Positions 30,925 to 44,559 are shown, numbered from the stretch's first letter. The stretch is DNA of 64,000 nucleotides from Larimichthys crocea (GCF_000972845.2 NC_040021.1:13544908-13608907), one strand, 5' to 3'. Notes: generated by a model from the letters alone, not told the origin. Translations and numbers: made by a program.

Positions 30925-33898
30925 CCCCGCGGCCAGGCCAGGGGCTTTGAGTGCTGGGTACACATCTGACAATCTCCCCTGAAGCTGCAGGGAGGTCCGG
31001 AGAACAGCTTTCAGTGTTTCCTCTGCATTCAGTCAGCAGCGGCAGCTCCACACTGCAGGAAAATCGGCACTCACCGCTGAAAAAAAAGATTAGGAAAGTT
31101 CATTTCACTGGGTCTAACCTTTCTTATGATTAAAAATCAAGTCGGGACATATCGGGTATCAAAACATTCTTTAAGAAGAAAAATCGAAAATGAAAGCCCT
31201 TTTTCTAAAAGGGCAGACACTGGAAGTTCAATTTTCCATTCCTGGAAAGCCATCCCTAACTGCGTCATGGACAAAGAAGATTATTCATGTAGTCCTGTTG
31301 TTAACTCAAAATAAAAGATATCATTGTTCATGCTCGGATTAAAGCTAAATAAAAAAAAAAATAACGGACAGACAGATAGAGGGTGATTAATATTGGAAAA
31401 TGAGAAAGTAAGATGTTCCACTCAGTGGAAATAATTTGCCTTTGCTCCTGTTAATGTTTCATAGAAGCTCAGATTTGTTTAACGCTCATTTGAATCAAGC
31501 TATATTTTATTGCAGAGTACAATGTTGGTCTTTTAGCAGCAATCACTTGTCCTGCTTATCAACTAAACAGTGATTATACAGCAGACAGAACGTCTTTTAA
31601 CACATTTCACTGTGTGAGTCTTTTTATTCTCTTGTTTCAAAGCTGTTCACACATGTGATCTAAAAGGAGCAGCAACACCGTGGTCAAAGTTCAGCCTGAC
31701 CAAAGCTTTTAACAAAACCCTTTCTTTTCTTTTTTTTTCTTTGCTCTACTCGATCTTGTAGCTGCAGACTGTTTGAAATTAGCTTCAATCTAAAAATAGA
31801 AGATAACTTTAAGGTAACATTCTTTCAGGAAGGAGGTACATGGAAAAGGAGAAAGTGATGGAGACGGACAAAAATTTGTAGAGAGGGAGAATGAAAAAGG
31901 AGAGAGGCAAACAGAGATATACACAGGCAGCTGAATTAAAATACCGAAAATGAAGGGATGCTATAGGAAAGAGAAAAGTTAAGGAATCTCCTCAAGCTAA
32001 TGTAACTCAGATAAAAATATGTATAGAATCACTGAGCACTTCTCTTTTTTCTGCAGAAGACAGACAGGGTGTTCACTATACATGTGTGCATGCATAGTGG
32101 TCTTATATGCAGATTTATCAAGACTTTAGCAAATTTAAAGCTCCTGAATCAAGACACTAGGAGGTGAACTTCAGGAAGGGCAACTTCTCTCAAACCTGTT
32201 TGCAGACTGAATTAGATGCACACACTCAGTCTTCATTAACAAGATAGCCAAGTACAGTCGCTCATCATTTTGGTGTTTTACATGGGCTCTTTCCATTTGA
32301 TTCAGACATGTAAGTGATTATCCAGAGTTGGTCGACTTACAGTCTGCTTTGTATAACATGTGAGATAAGCAAGGCGTTAATTACTGTATAGCTGTGAACA
32401 AAGAGTCTGGACCGCATTGAAATCATTCATATTATTAAATTGCTAAATGCCAAGTGCTCATCGTATGTGTTGCAGAGTAGCATGGCCTCACGGAGGGTGA
32501 TATATTTTGCTGACAATCACTTCTGTTTTGCAGAGCTCTCAGCCAAATTGAGTCAACTAAACCGAGGTTCCAACGTTTAGAAAAGAAATCCTTTTCAGTT
32601 CAGTCCTGGGATTCGTTCAAGCATATTGGTATTCTTGTCGTGTGCTGAGCTGCCAGAAACTGCCTTGGGATGTGTTTTGATTACAGATAAGCTAAGACAT
32701 CAGGTCATGAACAACGGGGTAAACATGGGATTTCCTTGTTGGGGAGTGACGCAGTTATAGAGAGGCAGGAAACAATCTGAATGACTTGTCAGTTGAGTAC
32801 TTCACTAACCACCAGCGGAGCCTTTTTCACACTGTATAATGACTTCTGTCTGCTTGTTGGACACTAACATCCACTATGTTTTGGCAAAAACAAGTCAGGA
32901 CTCGAGTAGATAAAGAGAGTTCGAGAGAGAAGAGGAGACAGTGCAGGTCGGGGACTGGGAGAGCTGGGAGGAAAAAAAAGAGGAGCGAGGAAGGAAAGAG
33001 AGGTGTTTACAGGCTATTCTGGTTTAGTTGCCTATTCTGAATCTTTCATGCAGAAGCAGCAGAGTTACTTCTGAAACGGCACAGTCGCTGTAATGAAGCA
33101 GCACTGGGCATCAGAAACCATTTTCACACAGCATGCAGCTCATGGTTAGCTGCATCCCAAAGGCTTTTTTCTTCAGTCTGTGCACTAAAAGGACAGTTTT
33201 GGATTGTCTGAATTCAGTCCTTGTGAAAAGGTCTGATTTCCCCCCCATGGGTATGAAAAGGTACAAAAAAAGAAAATGTCTCATATTTTAGACTGTTTCA
33301 ACTATAGGTTAAAGTCGCTTCGCAAGAGAAAAGACCTCAACACTTGAACTTCATATCACAGATGAGACCCATTGCATCATAACCGGTATAAATACAAATG
33401 CAGTATACAAATGGGAAGTAAGCAAAAAGAGTCCATAAAACAACACACATTTTGTCTCCTCGACGCAAATCTGACACCCACTTGTCTCCACCTCCCTGTT
33501 CAAAAACAAACACAGCGTCTGCAGAAAAAATCCGTAAGCACTACATTACATTAATACCAGTTAACAACAGCCATGAAAGCAGGACAGTGAAGCAAACCAT
33601 GCTCACATGCCGTGATTACAGCAGCTTTTAGTCCACCAAAACAGCAATAAAACAAAATAAAACAGCTTGTGATGATTTTTGGTCTAACTGCAAATGTAAA
33701 CTACCTCCGAGTGTTTCAGGGCAGCTTAATGTCAAATTGAGTGGGCCTGCTATGAGTATTCAAACTGTCCACTTGCCTACACAAGTGGGCAATAAGCCTG
33801 CATACATACAGTATGCTAAAAGCAACTGAGCTGATAAAAAAGTTTATAAGATGCTGCTGGTGATTAATCCTTGTAATTTACATAAGCAGATGTAAGCT

Positions 33899-33944
33899 AG
33901 TATTATCAGTGTATTATATGATGATATAATACACTAATAATACT
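33899..33944. repeat. Near-perfect 46-bp palindrome (hairpin)
   Basis: Arms agtattat-c-agtgtattatat and atataatacact-a-ataatact pair over 21 positions with one mismatch around a 4-base loop (gatg). Confidence 0.9.
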
Positions 33945-34347
33945 GTTTATACTATTTAAAACCCCTTTTTTATCTCTGGGTGTGTGAAGTCATTGTGGGC
34001 ACATAAAAGAGTATGACTTATACATGGTTATGGGTGTTATGGAATTTTTATGATAATCTTTGCATCAATGCGATGACGTGACTATATTTGGCATGTGTTC
34101 AATAACTAGATAACCTGTTTTTTTTTTTGTTTTTTTTTAGAAATCCACAATATATATATATATATGAATATCATGATCTAAAATTACTACGCCACAATAG
34201 AAGATTTGTGTCGCCCACTTAAAAGCAGACAGGACACTCTCATAGAAGAGAACCACACGTGAATGATTTAGAGAGGGATTAACAGGCCTTAAGGGGGCCT
34301 TGAGAGGGACCCAAACTAAATATAGAAATATATATAGAGAGAAATAA

Positions 34348-34700
34348 TAGAGTGGTTTAATCGATTAGTCAATCTCTGAGTCAATTCAACAAAAAATTAC
34401 TCAGCAACTATTTTGCTAATCATAATATTTCAAGCAAAGATGCCAAAAATGTTCAACAACAGTTCACTCATTGCCAATATGAGGATCATTCTCTTCAAGA
34501 AATGCTTACTGAATATCTTTGAGTTTAACAAAACAAGCTGTCATTTAATGACGTTTGAGAGAATGTGATGGGCGTTTTTTGTTTGTTTTTTAACTATTTT
34601 CAGACATTTTATTTAGACCAAACAATTAATTGAGAAAACAGCAGGCAGATACGTCAAGTAATGAAAATAAGGTCCGAAGTCAAAGTTAGTTGCAGCCCAC
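34348..34700 (+). mobile_element. Dispersed teleost repeat (ATTAATCG/GTTGCAGCCC family), copy 2
   Basis: Shows the family landmarks in order: taatcgattagtcaatctc, actattttgctaatcat, tttcaagcaaagatgcc, actgaatatctttgagttt, tgatgggcgttttt, tttagaccaaacaattaat and, at the end, gttagttgcagccc. Non-coding. Confidence 0.7.
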
Positions 34701-35561
34701 AGAAATCACCTCCAATCTCATTGCTAATACAATGCAACTGTTGCAGGTTTCCTATAGCTGATCCATCTTGGATCTGGATTCCAGCTGGTAAAATGATTTG
34801 TTAAGCCCCCAAGATGGACGAGTGTGTTATCAGACCTTCTATCCCCTGCAGCTCTCTCTTCATCAGTGTTGAGCAGCATAGTCAGATAGTTGTTAAACTG
34901 AAGAGGACACGTGAGTTAAGTGTCCTTTGATAACAAGTTAGGTTGTTAGAAAACTTTGCTGCGACAGCTGTTGAAAGACAAAGTTTAAGTATTTGAAATG
35001 ACTCAACTTTGATAAGTGGAATCAATTCTGGATTCAAATACAATAAAATGGTGATAGCTCAAATCTTCTAAGTGACATTACAACTGATAATTAGTCAACA
35101 GTGTTCTATAGTGCTGTATATCATTGGAGAGCAACTGTTGAGCTCATCTGTTGTCATAAAACAAATATTAGGTGATGAAAGTGAACATGACTCATGTAGA
35201 CATCATTATTTTGAATTGATAAATACACATGTTTAATTAAAAATAACTATGCAATTGTGTAAAACTACTCTCCTGGTTTCCACAGTTACTAAAAACAGGA
35301 TTAGGCCTATAATCCTGACCACTTTCACTGTTTACCCTCCATCTGCACATGAGGTGGTGGTGATATTAAAGTGTAATAAACTCTATCCAAAGACAATCAT
35401 CTCCTCAGATGGAGGTCCTGACATGACAGCAGGCCCTGTGTTATCTTACCTCAGCGCTGTCCCGTCCTCTCCAGAAGGCTTTCTCCGGGACACTTTTATT
35501 GGTGTGAGTAATAATGCAGCCACACACACCAACAGTTATGAACCGAGGATGTTTCTTCTCC

Positions 35562-35597
<36 letters not shown>
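35562..35597. repeat. (GT)n microsatellite
   Basis: About 17 GT units within the putative itpkb exon 1/promoter. Confidence 0.95.
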
Positions 35598-35598
<1 letters not shown>

Positions 35599-36078
35599 TG
35601 ACACTCGACACTCACAAAAACATGCAAAGATACGGCTCCTCGTGCAACCAAAACAACTTATTACCGACTCCTCTCGTGTGTGTTTTTGGTTTCTTCCATA
35701 CACGAACTTGTTTCGACACAGCCGCCGGTGGGTTTTTTTCTTCTTCTGCTTCTTCACCTTTTCACCAAAAAAAAAAAAAAAGAGAAAGAAAGAAAAGAAA
35801 AGAAAGAAATCCTCCTCCACAGACGAAGATTTCAAAATGTCTCTTTCTCTCTTCCTTCAGAGTTTTTCTCTCGTTTTTTTTTTTTTTTTTTTTTTTTTTT
35901 ATTTAAATCTTGAGGAAAACTTCAAAACACTTCTTCGTAAAGACCAGGTGAAATCCTCACAGTTTGCTCTCGGGATAGATAGTTTCTTTGGAGGGTTTCT
36001 GTTGTCATGCGTGCTGCTCGACACCTCTGGGTTCGTAGTAAAGCGCTGTGTGTCTGAAGCCGGAAGCGACAAGACAGC

Positions 36079-36102
36079 CTCTCTCTCTCTCACACACACA
36101 CA

Positions 36103-36147
<45 letters not shown>

Positions 36148-36152
36148 TGTGT
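36079..36152. repeat. Compound (CT)n(CA)n(CT)n(GT)n tract
   Basis: Four adjoining dinucleotide blocks over 74 bp, directly in the putative itpkb promoter. Confidence 0.95.
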
Positions 36153-36379
36153 CTCGGTTCACTGCAGGGCTAAAAAAACTAAAAAGCTGTGTGTGCGCGC
36201 GCGCTGCTCTGTAAGCACCATTTCGTACACGCACGTGCAGTGCGGGGAAGCCCTTGCATATAAAGTATGCGCGCGAACAATTTGGGCAGAAAGATTAAAT
36301 GTTTCTGTAACTTCCCATGAATGTCGATGAAGAGATTACATTCGGGGAGTGGAGGAGGATGTGTTATGCTCGTTTATTA

Positions 36380-36960
36380 AAGGTAACATTGTGCAACTTT
36401 TCTACCTTAAAAAGGAGAGTTTGAGGTGGGAATGTATGACGTACTTATGCACGTTCAGCTGATTTACAGAGTTTCCTGATGGACAGTGAAGTAACCTGCT
36501 GTTATCTGTTATAGCTGCTGTTAGCTCATTCGTGTAAGCTCCACTCAGTTAGCCATGGGTACTCGGAGCACCAATGTAGGTTTTCAGGCCTCGGATGTGG
36601 GGAGAATGCTGGTGGAAAGCAGCATTGGTGTCGTACCATAACTAGAGCATTTACAAGTGGCTAACTGGTAAGTAAGTGGTGCTCAGCAGCCTCTAACTGA
36701 CATCGTGGCAGAGGTGAAGAGTTCTAAAAAAACATTAATGGAGGAAGCTAAAGAGAGAAGAGAGCGCTGGACAAGAGTAAATCTCAGACTGACTTTTAGT
36801 CATTGGCGGGAGAAAGACAGACACCAGGCTCTTGTTGTTGGACAAGTAATATTAGCATATTACTTTATGTCTTGCGTTGTTGAACTTGTTTGATGTTTGG
36901 CTGTTAGCAAAGTTAAGATGCAGTACCGCCACCAGCTATGTTAGAGAGCAAACCACATAG
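36380..36960 (+). mobile_element. Degenerate dispersed element with short coding relic
   Basis: It begins aaggtaacattgtgcaactt, a repeat end common in teleosts. At 36705-36893 it keeps the relic KRRERWTRVNLRLTF..W-type sequence (KERRERWTRVNLRLTFSHWR), a basic motif seen in many broken copies of this repeat. No intact protein. Superfamily not determined. Confidence 0.5.
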
Positions 36961-37203
36961 ACATACATAAAAGTAATTATATAAGTATAATTAGGAAACT
37001 TTAGCTCACACAAAGTATTCTAAAATTACTAATAGCAGGCTACTAAATGCAGAAAATTAGATGTATAAATGATATTATATATTATTACTCATGTATTAAT
37101 GTAGAAGCAAGATTTTACTTGTTATTTTTTTGCTATTTTGTACTGGACTGCAACTGATGATTGGTTTCTTTTCACACACACACAGGTGTTTTCAATTATC
37201 TGG

Positions 37204-37353
37204 CTAATTAGACCTCTAGGTTGAAACTGGGCGGAGCTAAGCTGGGAGTTATGACTTCACACTGCATTTACAGGTGAGTAAACAGGAGAGCGAGGGAGCC
37301 GTCAATCAAGTCTGTACAGCCCAGACAGAGGTCTTCAGAAGAGGTCTAATTAG
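37204..37353. repeat. 14-bp perfect inverted repeat spaced by 122 bp
   Basis: ctaattagacctct at 37204-37217 and its exact reverse complement at 37340-37353. It may mark a small element. Confidence 0.6.
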
Positions 37354-40300
37354 GCCTCATAAGTAAACCTGTGTGGGTGAGGTGGGGTGGATAGGGACTT
37401 TAATGGGACTCAATGGGATTTATTACCTAATAATGAGGCTGTCGTGTTGAGGGGCCCTGTGTCAAAATCTCAATTTTGAAGGAGCTCAGTATAGTTTTGT
37501 GTTCTTTTATCTGTCTATCCAATGAATGTTTGTTATTCTTACAAGCACAAATAAGTTGATGATTCATAAAATCTCTAATATAAAACAAATGTTTAAGTTT
37601 CCATGTTGTGCTAGAAGTTGTTTGGTGAGGCCACATAATAGGACTTTGGCCTTAAAAAGATCCTGGTTTACCATCAGATAACTCAGAAGGGTTAGGTATG
37701 GCTTCATACGCCCTTTTTTTTATCAGGGGTGGAGAAATGTTTACCACAGGTGTGGATGTATGTGGTTCAAGGAACATTTTAATAAATGGCTGAACCATTG
37801 CCAATTTCTTGGTAAATGAGATTCACACTGAGATGGTGAAGAAGTATGAATGTCTTCAGGCTATCAGGGTTGCCACACCTCTTCAACATTGTGTACTGTA
37901 GATATGCGAGATAGTGATTGGTGTGGTGTTTACAAGTAATATCCTGAACACTCTGCAACCACGCTGGGAGACTACATTAGATATTGAAACCTCCACAAAC
38001 AAGATTGAATCGTGGCTGAGGAAGTCGCAACAATGGATCAGCTTGTTACCATGGATACTGGAGGATGAGATTCTTTCCAGTGTTTCCACTTGAGACAGGA
38101 AACACTCACGTCAAGTTTGTCTGAGATATGTGAGGGCAGAGGCCGGACAGCAGGTGGATCTTAGAAAAATTTGGAGAGCTGCCTTGTTTAACTTGGAAGA
38201 TAATGTGGAATAAAACTGATATGAAACTAAACTACTACTGGAAATATTCTCCAGCTAAGATAAACAGCAACACGCAATTTTATTAATATATTCATCAACG
38301 TTTATCTTTAGCTAGTTAATTACAAAATTACAACTAATGATGCTATATTGTTTTTCTCACCACAATGTGATACATAATATGCATGAGCCATCACATACTG
38401 ATGTAAGTCAGTGGTGTCGTAACAATAAGAGTCAAACCATTATGAAATAATAATCAGTAATTATTCCATGACACAATCATTTTATATTGACAATCTCAAG
38501 ATTTATTTTTATCACATTTTAAGCCTGTATCAGACATTTTATGACCTTTTTGTGGGTCCTATGAGCATAATCAGCTACAGAATTTAAGCTGAGGGTAAGA
38601 CGTATTTCCTCTCAGCTCTCTTGGTATGAAATACACAAAATTCCGCACATTTTTCTGGGAAGGCTTCAGTGTGACTGTGTGACTTTGTAGAGTGCAAAAG
38701 AATGAATAAACCAAAAAAAAAAAGAAAGAAAAAAAGACCACATCCAGTGTTTCACCACTTGAGGAAAACGGGTCTTATCTCACAGATACATTCAAATCTT
38801 TAGTCCTAAATAAAGATAATCAGCTTTCTTACACATACATATATATGTTTTCAAGATTTAATTTATCACACATGGTCCAAATCGTAGTGAAACTGAAGTT
38901 TTTTGAGGGGGTTTGTGCCCTTGTGTGTCATTAATTCAGAGGGGGCTCAGATTCAAAGAGGAGCTGCTGTCCTCTAGTGGTCTCTCTAGTGTCATGCATC
39001 ACAGGCTGGCATCACCGCCCCTCTTCTTTACCAGTGGACAGCTTCTAGAGTTAAAAAGTTAGACGAGGAGACAGAATATCAGACAATTAAACATGTCATA
39101 TAAATTGTATAGTAGTATGAGTAAATGATATTAAAATATTCAGCATAAAATATATATTAAATGAATACATGCATGTCATAGGTAACTACTATTCTTTAAG
39201 AAAGCATTTGCTTGAAGACAACTTCCAGTGTCAATGAATACAAGCTGGTCCTGTGGTGCATTCAGGTACCAAAGCACAATTAACTGGACGACGTAAGGCT
39301 CACTAGATAGAGAAACCCCTCCATCTTTCAGTAGATTAGGTGTTATCACATTAACATAGCTGGTTCTTGTAATGTAGGTTATTATAGTTCTCACAGCACA
39401 GAGACATTTTAAGTGCAAGTTCATGGTTTGTGGGTGTAGAAACTTTCCACACTCACACGCATGTGAACATACAAAACAAACACGTACATTTGTGTATTTT
39501 CCTATTCAAGCTCTTTTGATTCAAGACACACCTATGACTGACAACTCCACCACACACTTACACGATATACACTTGTTCAGTGGAAACAAAAACTAAAGTG
39601 TGATACAAGTGCACACACACAGACCTGTACAATTAAATGTAAATAAATGGACTTATCTTTCTATCAGCCTCCCTTTGTATCTGTCTGTCCATCCGGTTAT
39701 TTCTCGTTAATAATCTTTCTGTCTCTTCCTTTCCTCCTTAGCTGACACCTGATCCTGGAGTTTAGAGTTACCACACACAAAGAAATGTAAGCGGAAGAGA
39801 GAGAGAGAGAGAGAGGGACGGAAAGAGCTGGTGGTTGACATTACATAAAACAAACAGGTGTGAAGTATTTGTTCAGTGTCTTGGTATTTGTTCGACACAC
39901 GTGAAGATAGAGAGAGCGAGAGAAGTGGAGCTGTACGAGGAAATACTGCATCCAGTCAAACAACTTGTCCCAGCAGCTTATCAGCTGGTTGTCAGGTAAG
40001 ATTCAGTGTGTGTCTGTGTGTGTGTGCTGTATCAGTCTGCATTATGCTAGGTTAACATGTTTTTAGCGCAGGGGTTAAAAGTTTATGCATGCCCTCATGC
40101 TGGGTGTGTACAGTTGTGCTTGTGTTTGTGTATCCATGCATACTGAAGGCAACAGGACAATATGAAACTTTCATGATTTATTTCTGTAAAATATGTTCCC
40201 GATACACAGACTTTGTCTGTAAGATTAAACTAAATACTTTATTTTTTGCAATTGATTTTTAGCAGCAGTGAGTTTTCATTTTTATCTCCTGCATTGCTAA

Positions 40301-43300
40301 ACCACAAAAGGTGGTTTCCATTATGAACACTGTGGTATGTGGTCAGAGTTTCTGTGTACGTCTGTTACCTGATTACCCGGTAATGTGTTCCTCATTTTAG
40401 TGTTGTCAGTTGAAGTAATATAATAGCTAATAGGTATTGCTTCTGTATACAGTAAAGCATATGAGTAAAAATAAGCTTTTGGAAGCCACTTTGCCACATC
40501 CTCATAATGCTAAATGTTAAATGTTTAAAAGAATGTTCTTTAAGAGATGTACTCAACCCACCTCCATCAAGATGAGTTTCTTTATTTAAAAACGTCACTC
40601 GAGTAAACTGGCTTGTGGCCAGTGAGGATGTGGTAGTGTCTGTGTACAGTAGAGTTGTCTAATTGCATTTGAATGGGGTCGGCTGACTTCTTACAGAGCA
40701 CTTGGAGTGGTTCATTTCAATAATGTTTTAAATTTGTATCTCCAGTTGAACAATGGTCTAACTCTTTAGATGATATTCCTCAAAAGATGCGAGGTACTCT
40801 CGCTCGACTAACACCCTGTGAACACATCATAATTAATGATGATAAGGATGATTAATTTACCTTAACCCTCAGGTTTAATTTACTACTTTCTTTTCTTGTT
40901 TTTCTGCTTTTTTCTGCATAAATCTCTTAAACAACTTCAGCCATGCTCAAAACTACCAAACATTCAATCATTTTAAGGAACAACACTTTAAATACCAGTT
41001 TAAATACTTGTTGTTATTTATAAAAAAACGCAAACAATTAGTTGTTTTTTATTAAATAAAACACATTTGACAAAATGATGAAAATGGTCAGTTCTAAGCA
41101 CAAGCATAATGCAGCTTTAAGCCGCTCACTGTAGGATATATTTACTATGTATCTACAGAATGGATAGACTACAGCTTTTAACATTATATGGAGGGCTGAC
41201 TGTGCCATAGCTCTTATGAAACCAGAGTACGGGTTGAATGATGTCAGGATAGAAGGATGACTTGGTACAGAGTTGGCTGGCCTAGTGGGCAATGTTCTGC
41301 TGTCCAGATGGCTGTGTCAGGGTAATTCTCCTCAGAAGGGCTCGCCACTAATCCTCTAGAGAATCTGTACTGACCTGATCTCATGCCTGCATGACAGACC
41401 GAACAGTAGCTCCCTGGCTATAGGACACTGAGTTTTTTGCCAAGCTCGTTTAGCTTCTGGACAACCAGAAAAATCTGTTGGTATACAGCGAGGACACAGC
41501 GAGGGTAGCTGATGAGCTCTACACTGCACTGTGAGCCGAGGCATTCAGCGTAAGGCGAAAAGAGGTAGGGCAGAACAGGAGGTGAAGAGATGGAGTGACG
41601 AGAGAGAGAGCAAGGAGAGAGAGACCTGATATCAGGTCAGGCTGATTAGGTTTAGAGTCAAGACTTACAAATGTCTTAATCTCAGTGTGGGAACTATTTC
41701 TGCAGTTTGGAACCTTTAACAATCAGGTACACTCTTCTGACTTTTTGGTGTGTCATTAGAGATTGCATTGAAAAACATGGAGGAGCAGCTAGTTGCAGAT
41801 AATTGTCTTCACTCTGACTTTATCAGTGTTGTAAAATCTTATATTATATCATATATATATTATCATATATTGTATCAGTACTGTAGAGTTTATGTAGTTG
41901 TATGAAGTCAGGTAGTACAAAAGGTACAAAGTAATCTGTTATTTCTTCTATTGCACATTTTGATCTTTGAATCTTTGTTCTCTAGTGTTTTTCTTTGAAA
42001 GGGAGTTGTCTTACCTGTCACATTTTCACTATTAATGAGGTGATATTAACCTCCAGGTACCCTGTATTGTTTTCATTATGATCCAAACTGAGACTGATAA
42101 AGGTCAAGCTGTTCTGTGTGCATCCTCCTCGGCAGGTAGTGATTCAATTTAAGGACTGGTAAGTCAAGAGGGTCAGAGCCTTCAGGGACAGAGGGAGGTG
42201 GCTTTAATTCAATTACAGCTCTGTTATTTGCATGATTAAATGTTTCCAGTGAGGGTGTGTTTCCTTTCACTATCCTAACATGAGACATTATGTCAATAAA
42301 ATGACTGTTTGCTGGATACCAGACTGTTTGCTATCACAGAGAAGAGATCTGCTGCGTGTTATCTTTTTCTCATGACTGGCCTAGATTCCTCGCAGTCATG
42401 CATGAATCCGCTGTCACTCTTTGCCTCACTGTCGTTTTCATCATACCACAGGGATCATGTAGCCCGCCAAAGCACCTCTAAAACATATATGATCTGTGTA
42501 ATCTAACGGCATGAAGTGGAATTATAATCATTCATTACTATTCTTGATTTGATTTTAAAACTAAATCTGAGGTATGTAACTGCAGCAGAAGCAGCTCATG
42601 AAATAAACATGTGGATGTGATGTGCAGTGTCTGATGTTCTGTTCCTCTTGTGTTGGTGTGTTCACACGCTCTGCTCGGCCTGCTGTGCTCCCCTGCTGGA
42701 TCCATGCTGCATGGTGAGTCCACTGAAACACACCCTTACCTGCCCGCTAGATATTTAAGAATTAAGACCAAAATCCAACTGCATAATGTGATGACTGACT
42801 GTCTTACAATCAAATTGTCCTTTTGTGTCCCGTCTTTCTATTTAGAATTAATAATATTTCGTTTAACCATAATAGCTGTTTGTTTTATTCTACTATACCT
42901 TAATGTTGTTATGTGGCTGTTTATTCCTTCTCTTTCGTAGATGTCAAATCTCCACGCTGCCTCACACTATAAGCCAATTACTTGAGCTTTTCTAATCTGG
43001 GTGTGGGTATATGTAAGAAGTGTGTGTCTGTGTGTATGTGCAAGAATGAGTTGAGAAGAGAAACAATAACTGAATGTGGAAGAAGTAATCAACATAAGCA
43101 GTTATATTCATATTAGCGTGCTGCAGTGTTTCTCAAAGGCTTAGCTGGCATCACGTTTGAATTAAACTGTTTACGTGAGTGTAATGAAAGTTAACACTGT
43201 AGATGATGAATCACCAACGTGCCTAATGTGAAACCTGTTGGAGGAATCTGAATTTCTGAACTGACTGAGAAAATATGGTTAGCAGAGAAAGGAAACAGAA

Positions 43301-43824
43301 ACCAGACGAGAGTCATCAACTTGTATCGATAATCAAATCATGTAAATTATAAATTACAAACCTAAATATGAGTTCAAAAAAGGAGCTTTTCAAGAAGAAA
43401 GATGTGTCTCGAACGGAACGCTGTGCCACTAACTATACTGGAAGAAACATCACTAGCCAGAACATGTCTACTTAAAGGACACAGATTTAAAAAACTTTAT
43501 ATCCAGAATCAGATTTATTGCCAAGTAGGTTTTCACATACAATACATACATAAATATACGTACAATATGTTCTAAAATCAAACGTTTGTGCAGGAATGTG
43601 TAAGTATTTGCTAGGTAAAGGTTCACATTTATATTTATCATTGTAAATTGCACTTATTCCTTTTATAATCTAATATTCTGAGCGATCATGGTGTCGAAAA
43701 CAGTGAGCTGCATCACCAGCACACCGCAGTGATCACACGCGTCCTCTAGAGGGAGCTGCCTCGCCACGCTAGCACTGCCACATCTGCATCGAACGGCCCT
43801 CCAACGCGAATGGACAGCGCGGGC

Positions 43825-44132
43825 GACCAATCAGATCTCACGATCTAATACAGTAACTCCTCCGAGCCAATGGGAGGCGGCTAAAAGATGTTTTTCACTG
43901 TATGGGGCGGGTCTTGAGGATGATGGACACGTCTCTCTCTCTCTCTCTCTCTCTGAGCCGTGGCCAGATTCTCGGTGTGGACTCACTGTGTAGTGGAGAT
44001 TTGTGGAGGCTGCGATAGTGGATACTAGGACGTACGTTATTTTTTTAGGAGGCGCACACACAGAGAAAGAGAGAGAGAGAGGCCACGTTTGGAAAACTTC
44101 CCCACAACGCATCGTTTGGAAAATCCCAACAG
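43825..44132 (+). promoter_or_regulatory. epb41l2: epb41l2 promoter and noncoding exon 1
   Basis: CCAAT boxes at 43827-43831 and 43867-43871 and a GC box (GGGGCGGG) at 43904-43911 stand in the expected order. A (CT)n tract at 43931-43954 follows. A transcript starting near 43950 would end at the donor CCAACAG|gtaacg (exon edge 44132). There is no coding ORF of note. The nearest downstream plus-strand gene is epb41l2, about 14 kb away, so this is its likely main promoter; it could serve another transcript. Confidence 0.55.
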
Positions 44133-44534
44133 GTAACGTTTAATATCGCCACCTTTTGAATCACGTGATTTACGCGGTTCCTTCAATGCTTTTTTCGGAT
44201 ATTTGGCGTTTTTGTTGTTGGCTCATGAGGTGCTCAACCTGCACGGTAACTAGAAGCAGCTTTTTTCTTTTTTTTTTTTTAAATGGTCACGCTTCTCAAG
44301 TCAAATCCGTTATCCGGAGCTGGAGTCATACCTTTCGGTGTAAAGGCGCCCGCTTCATGGCGCCTATCTTCCCCGTTATCATCACCTCTGCTACCTTCAC
44401 GTCCCGCCGCCTCCCTCGACCGTTTGATGCGGTTAGCGTCAGATTTGATGGAAGCAGTTAGCGTAGGTTAGAAACACGGTTAGCTGACATGTTTTAAAAG
44501 TCTTTTTCTAAATGACCAGAGCCCGCTAGCTTAA

Positions 44535-44559
44535 TACTACTACTACTACTACTACTACT
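44535..44559. repeat. (CTA)8 trinucleotide repeat
   Basis: Eight uninterrupted TAC/CTA units just downstream of the putative exon 1 donor. Confidence 0.95.

Larger units (their letters stand above)
31101..35449. other. itpkb 5' UTR intron
   Basis: About 4.4 kb between the putative noncoding exon 1 and the first coding exon. It contains the hairpin at 33899-33944, an (AT)n stretch at about 34149-34163 and the dispersed repeat at 34348-34700. No exon or RNA gene recognised. Confidence 0.5.
35450..36230 (-). promoter_or_regulatory. itpkb: Putative itpkb noncoding exon 1 and promoter
   Basis: A consensus donor on the minus strand (gcgctgag|gtaaga, exon edge 35450) is the best partner for the acceptor at 31076. 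The region above is GC-richer, with CG-rich sequence at about 36192-36275. It contains A-run 35767-35781, T-run 35874-35900 and (CT)n(CA)n(CT)n(GT)n at 36079-36152. The start site cannot be placed. The 321-codon plus-strand ORF over this region is low-complexity sequence and is not accepted. Confidence 0.4.
36300..43820. other. Intergenic region between divergent itpkb and epb41l2
   Basis: About 7.5 kb. Apart from the element at 36380-36960, an inverted-repeat pair at 37204-37353 and short GA tracts near 39798 and 41604, I recognise no gene. A short fragment at about 43498-43600 (agaatcagatttattgcc) resembles the end of another common fish repeat. Confidence 0.5.

Noticed and set aside
35249..36214. 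321-codon plus-strand ORF, one of the longest in the window
   Set aside because: Made largely of GT, A, T and CT runs in a promoter-like region, antisense to the putative itpkb exon 1. No recognisable domain and no spliced partner.
36705..36893. 62-codon ORF with a basic RRERWTRVN motif
   Set aside because: Belongs to a broken dispersed element; the same motif occurs in many decayed teleost repeats.
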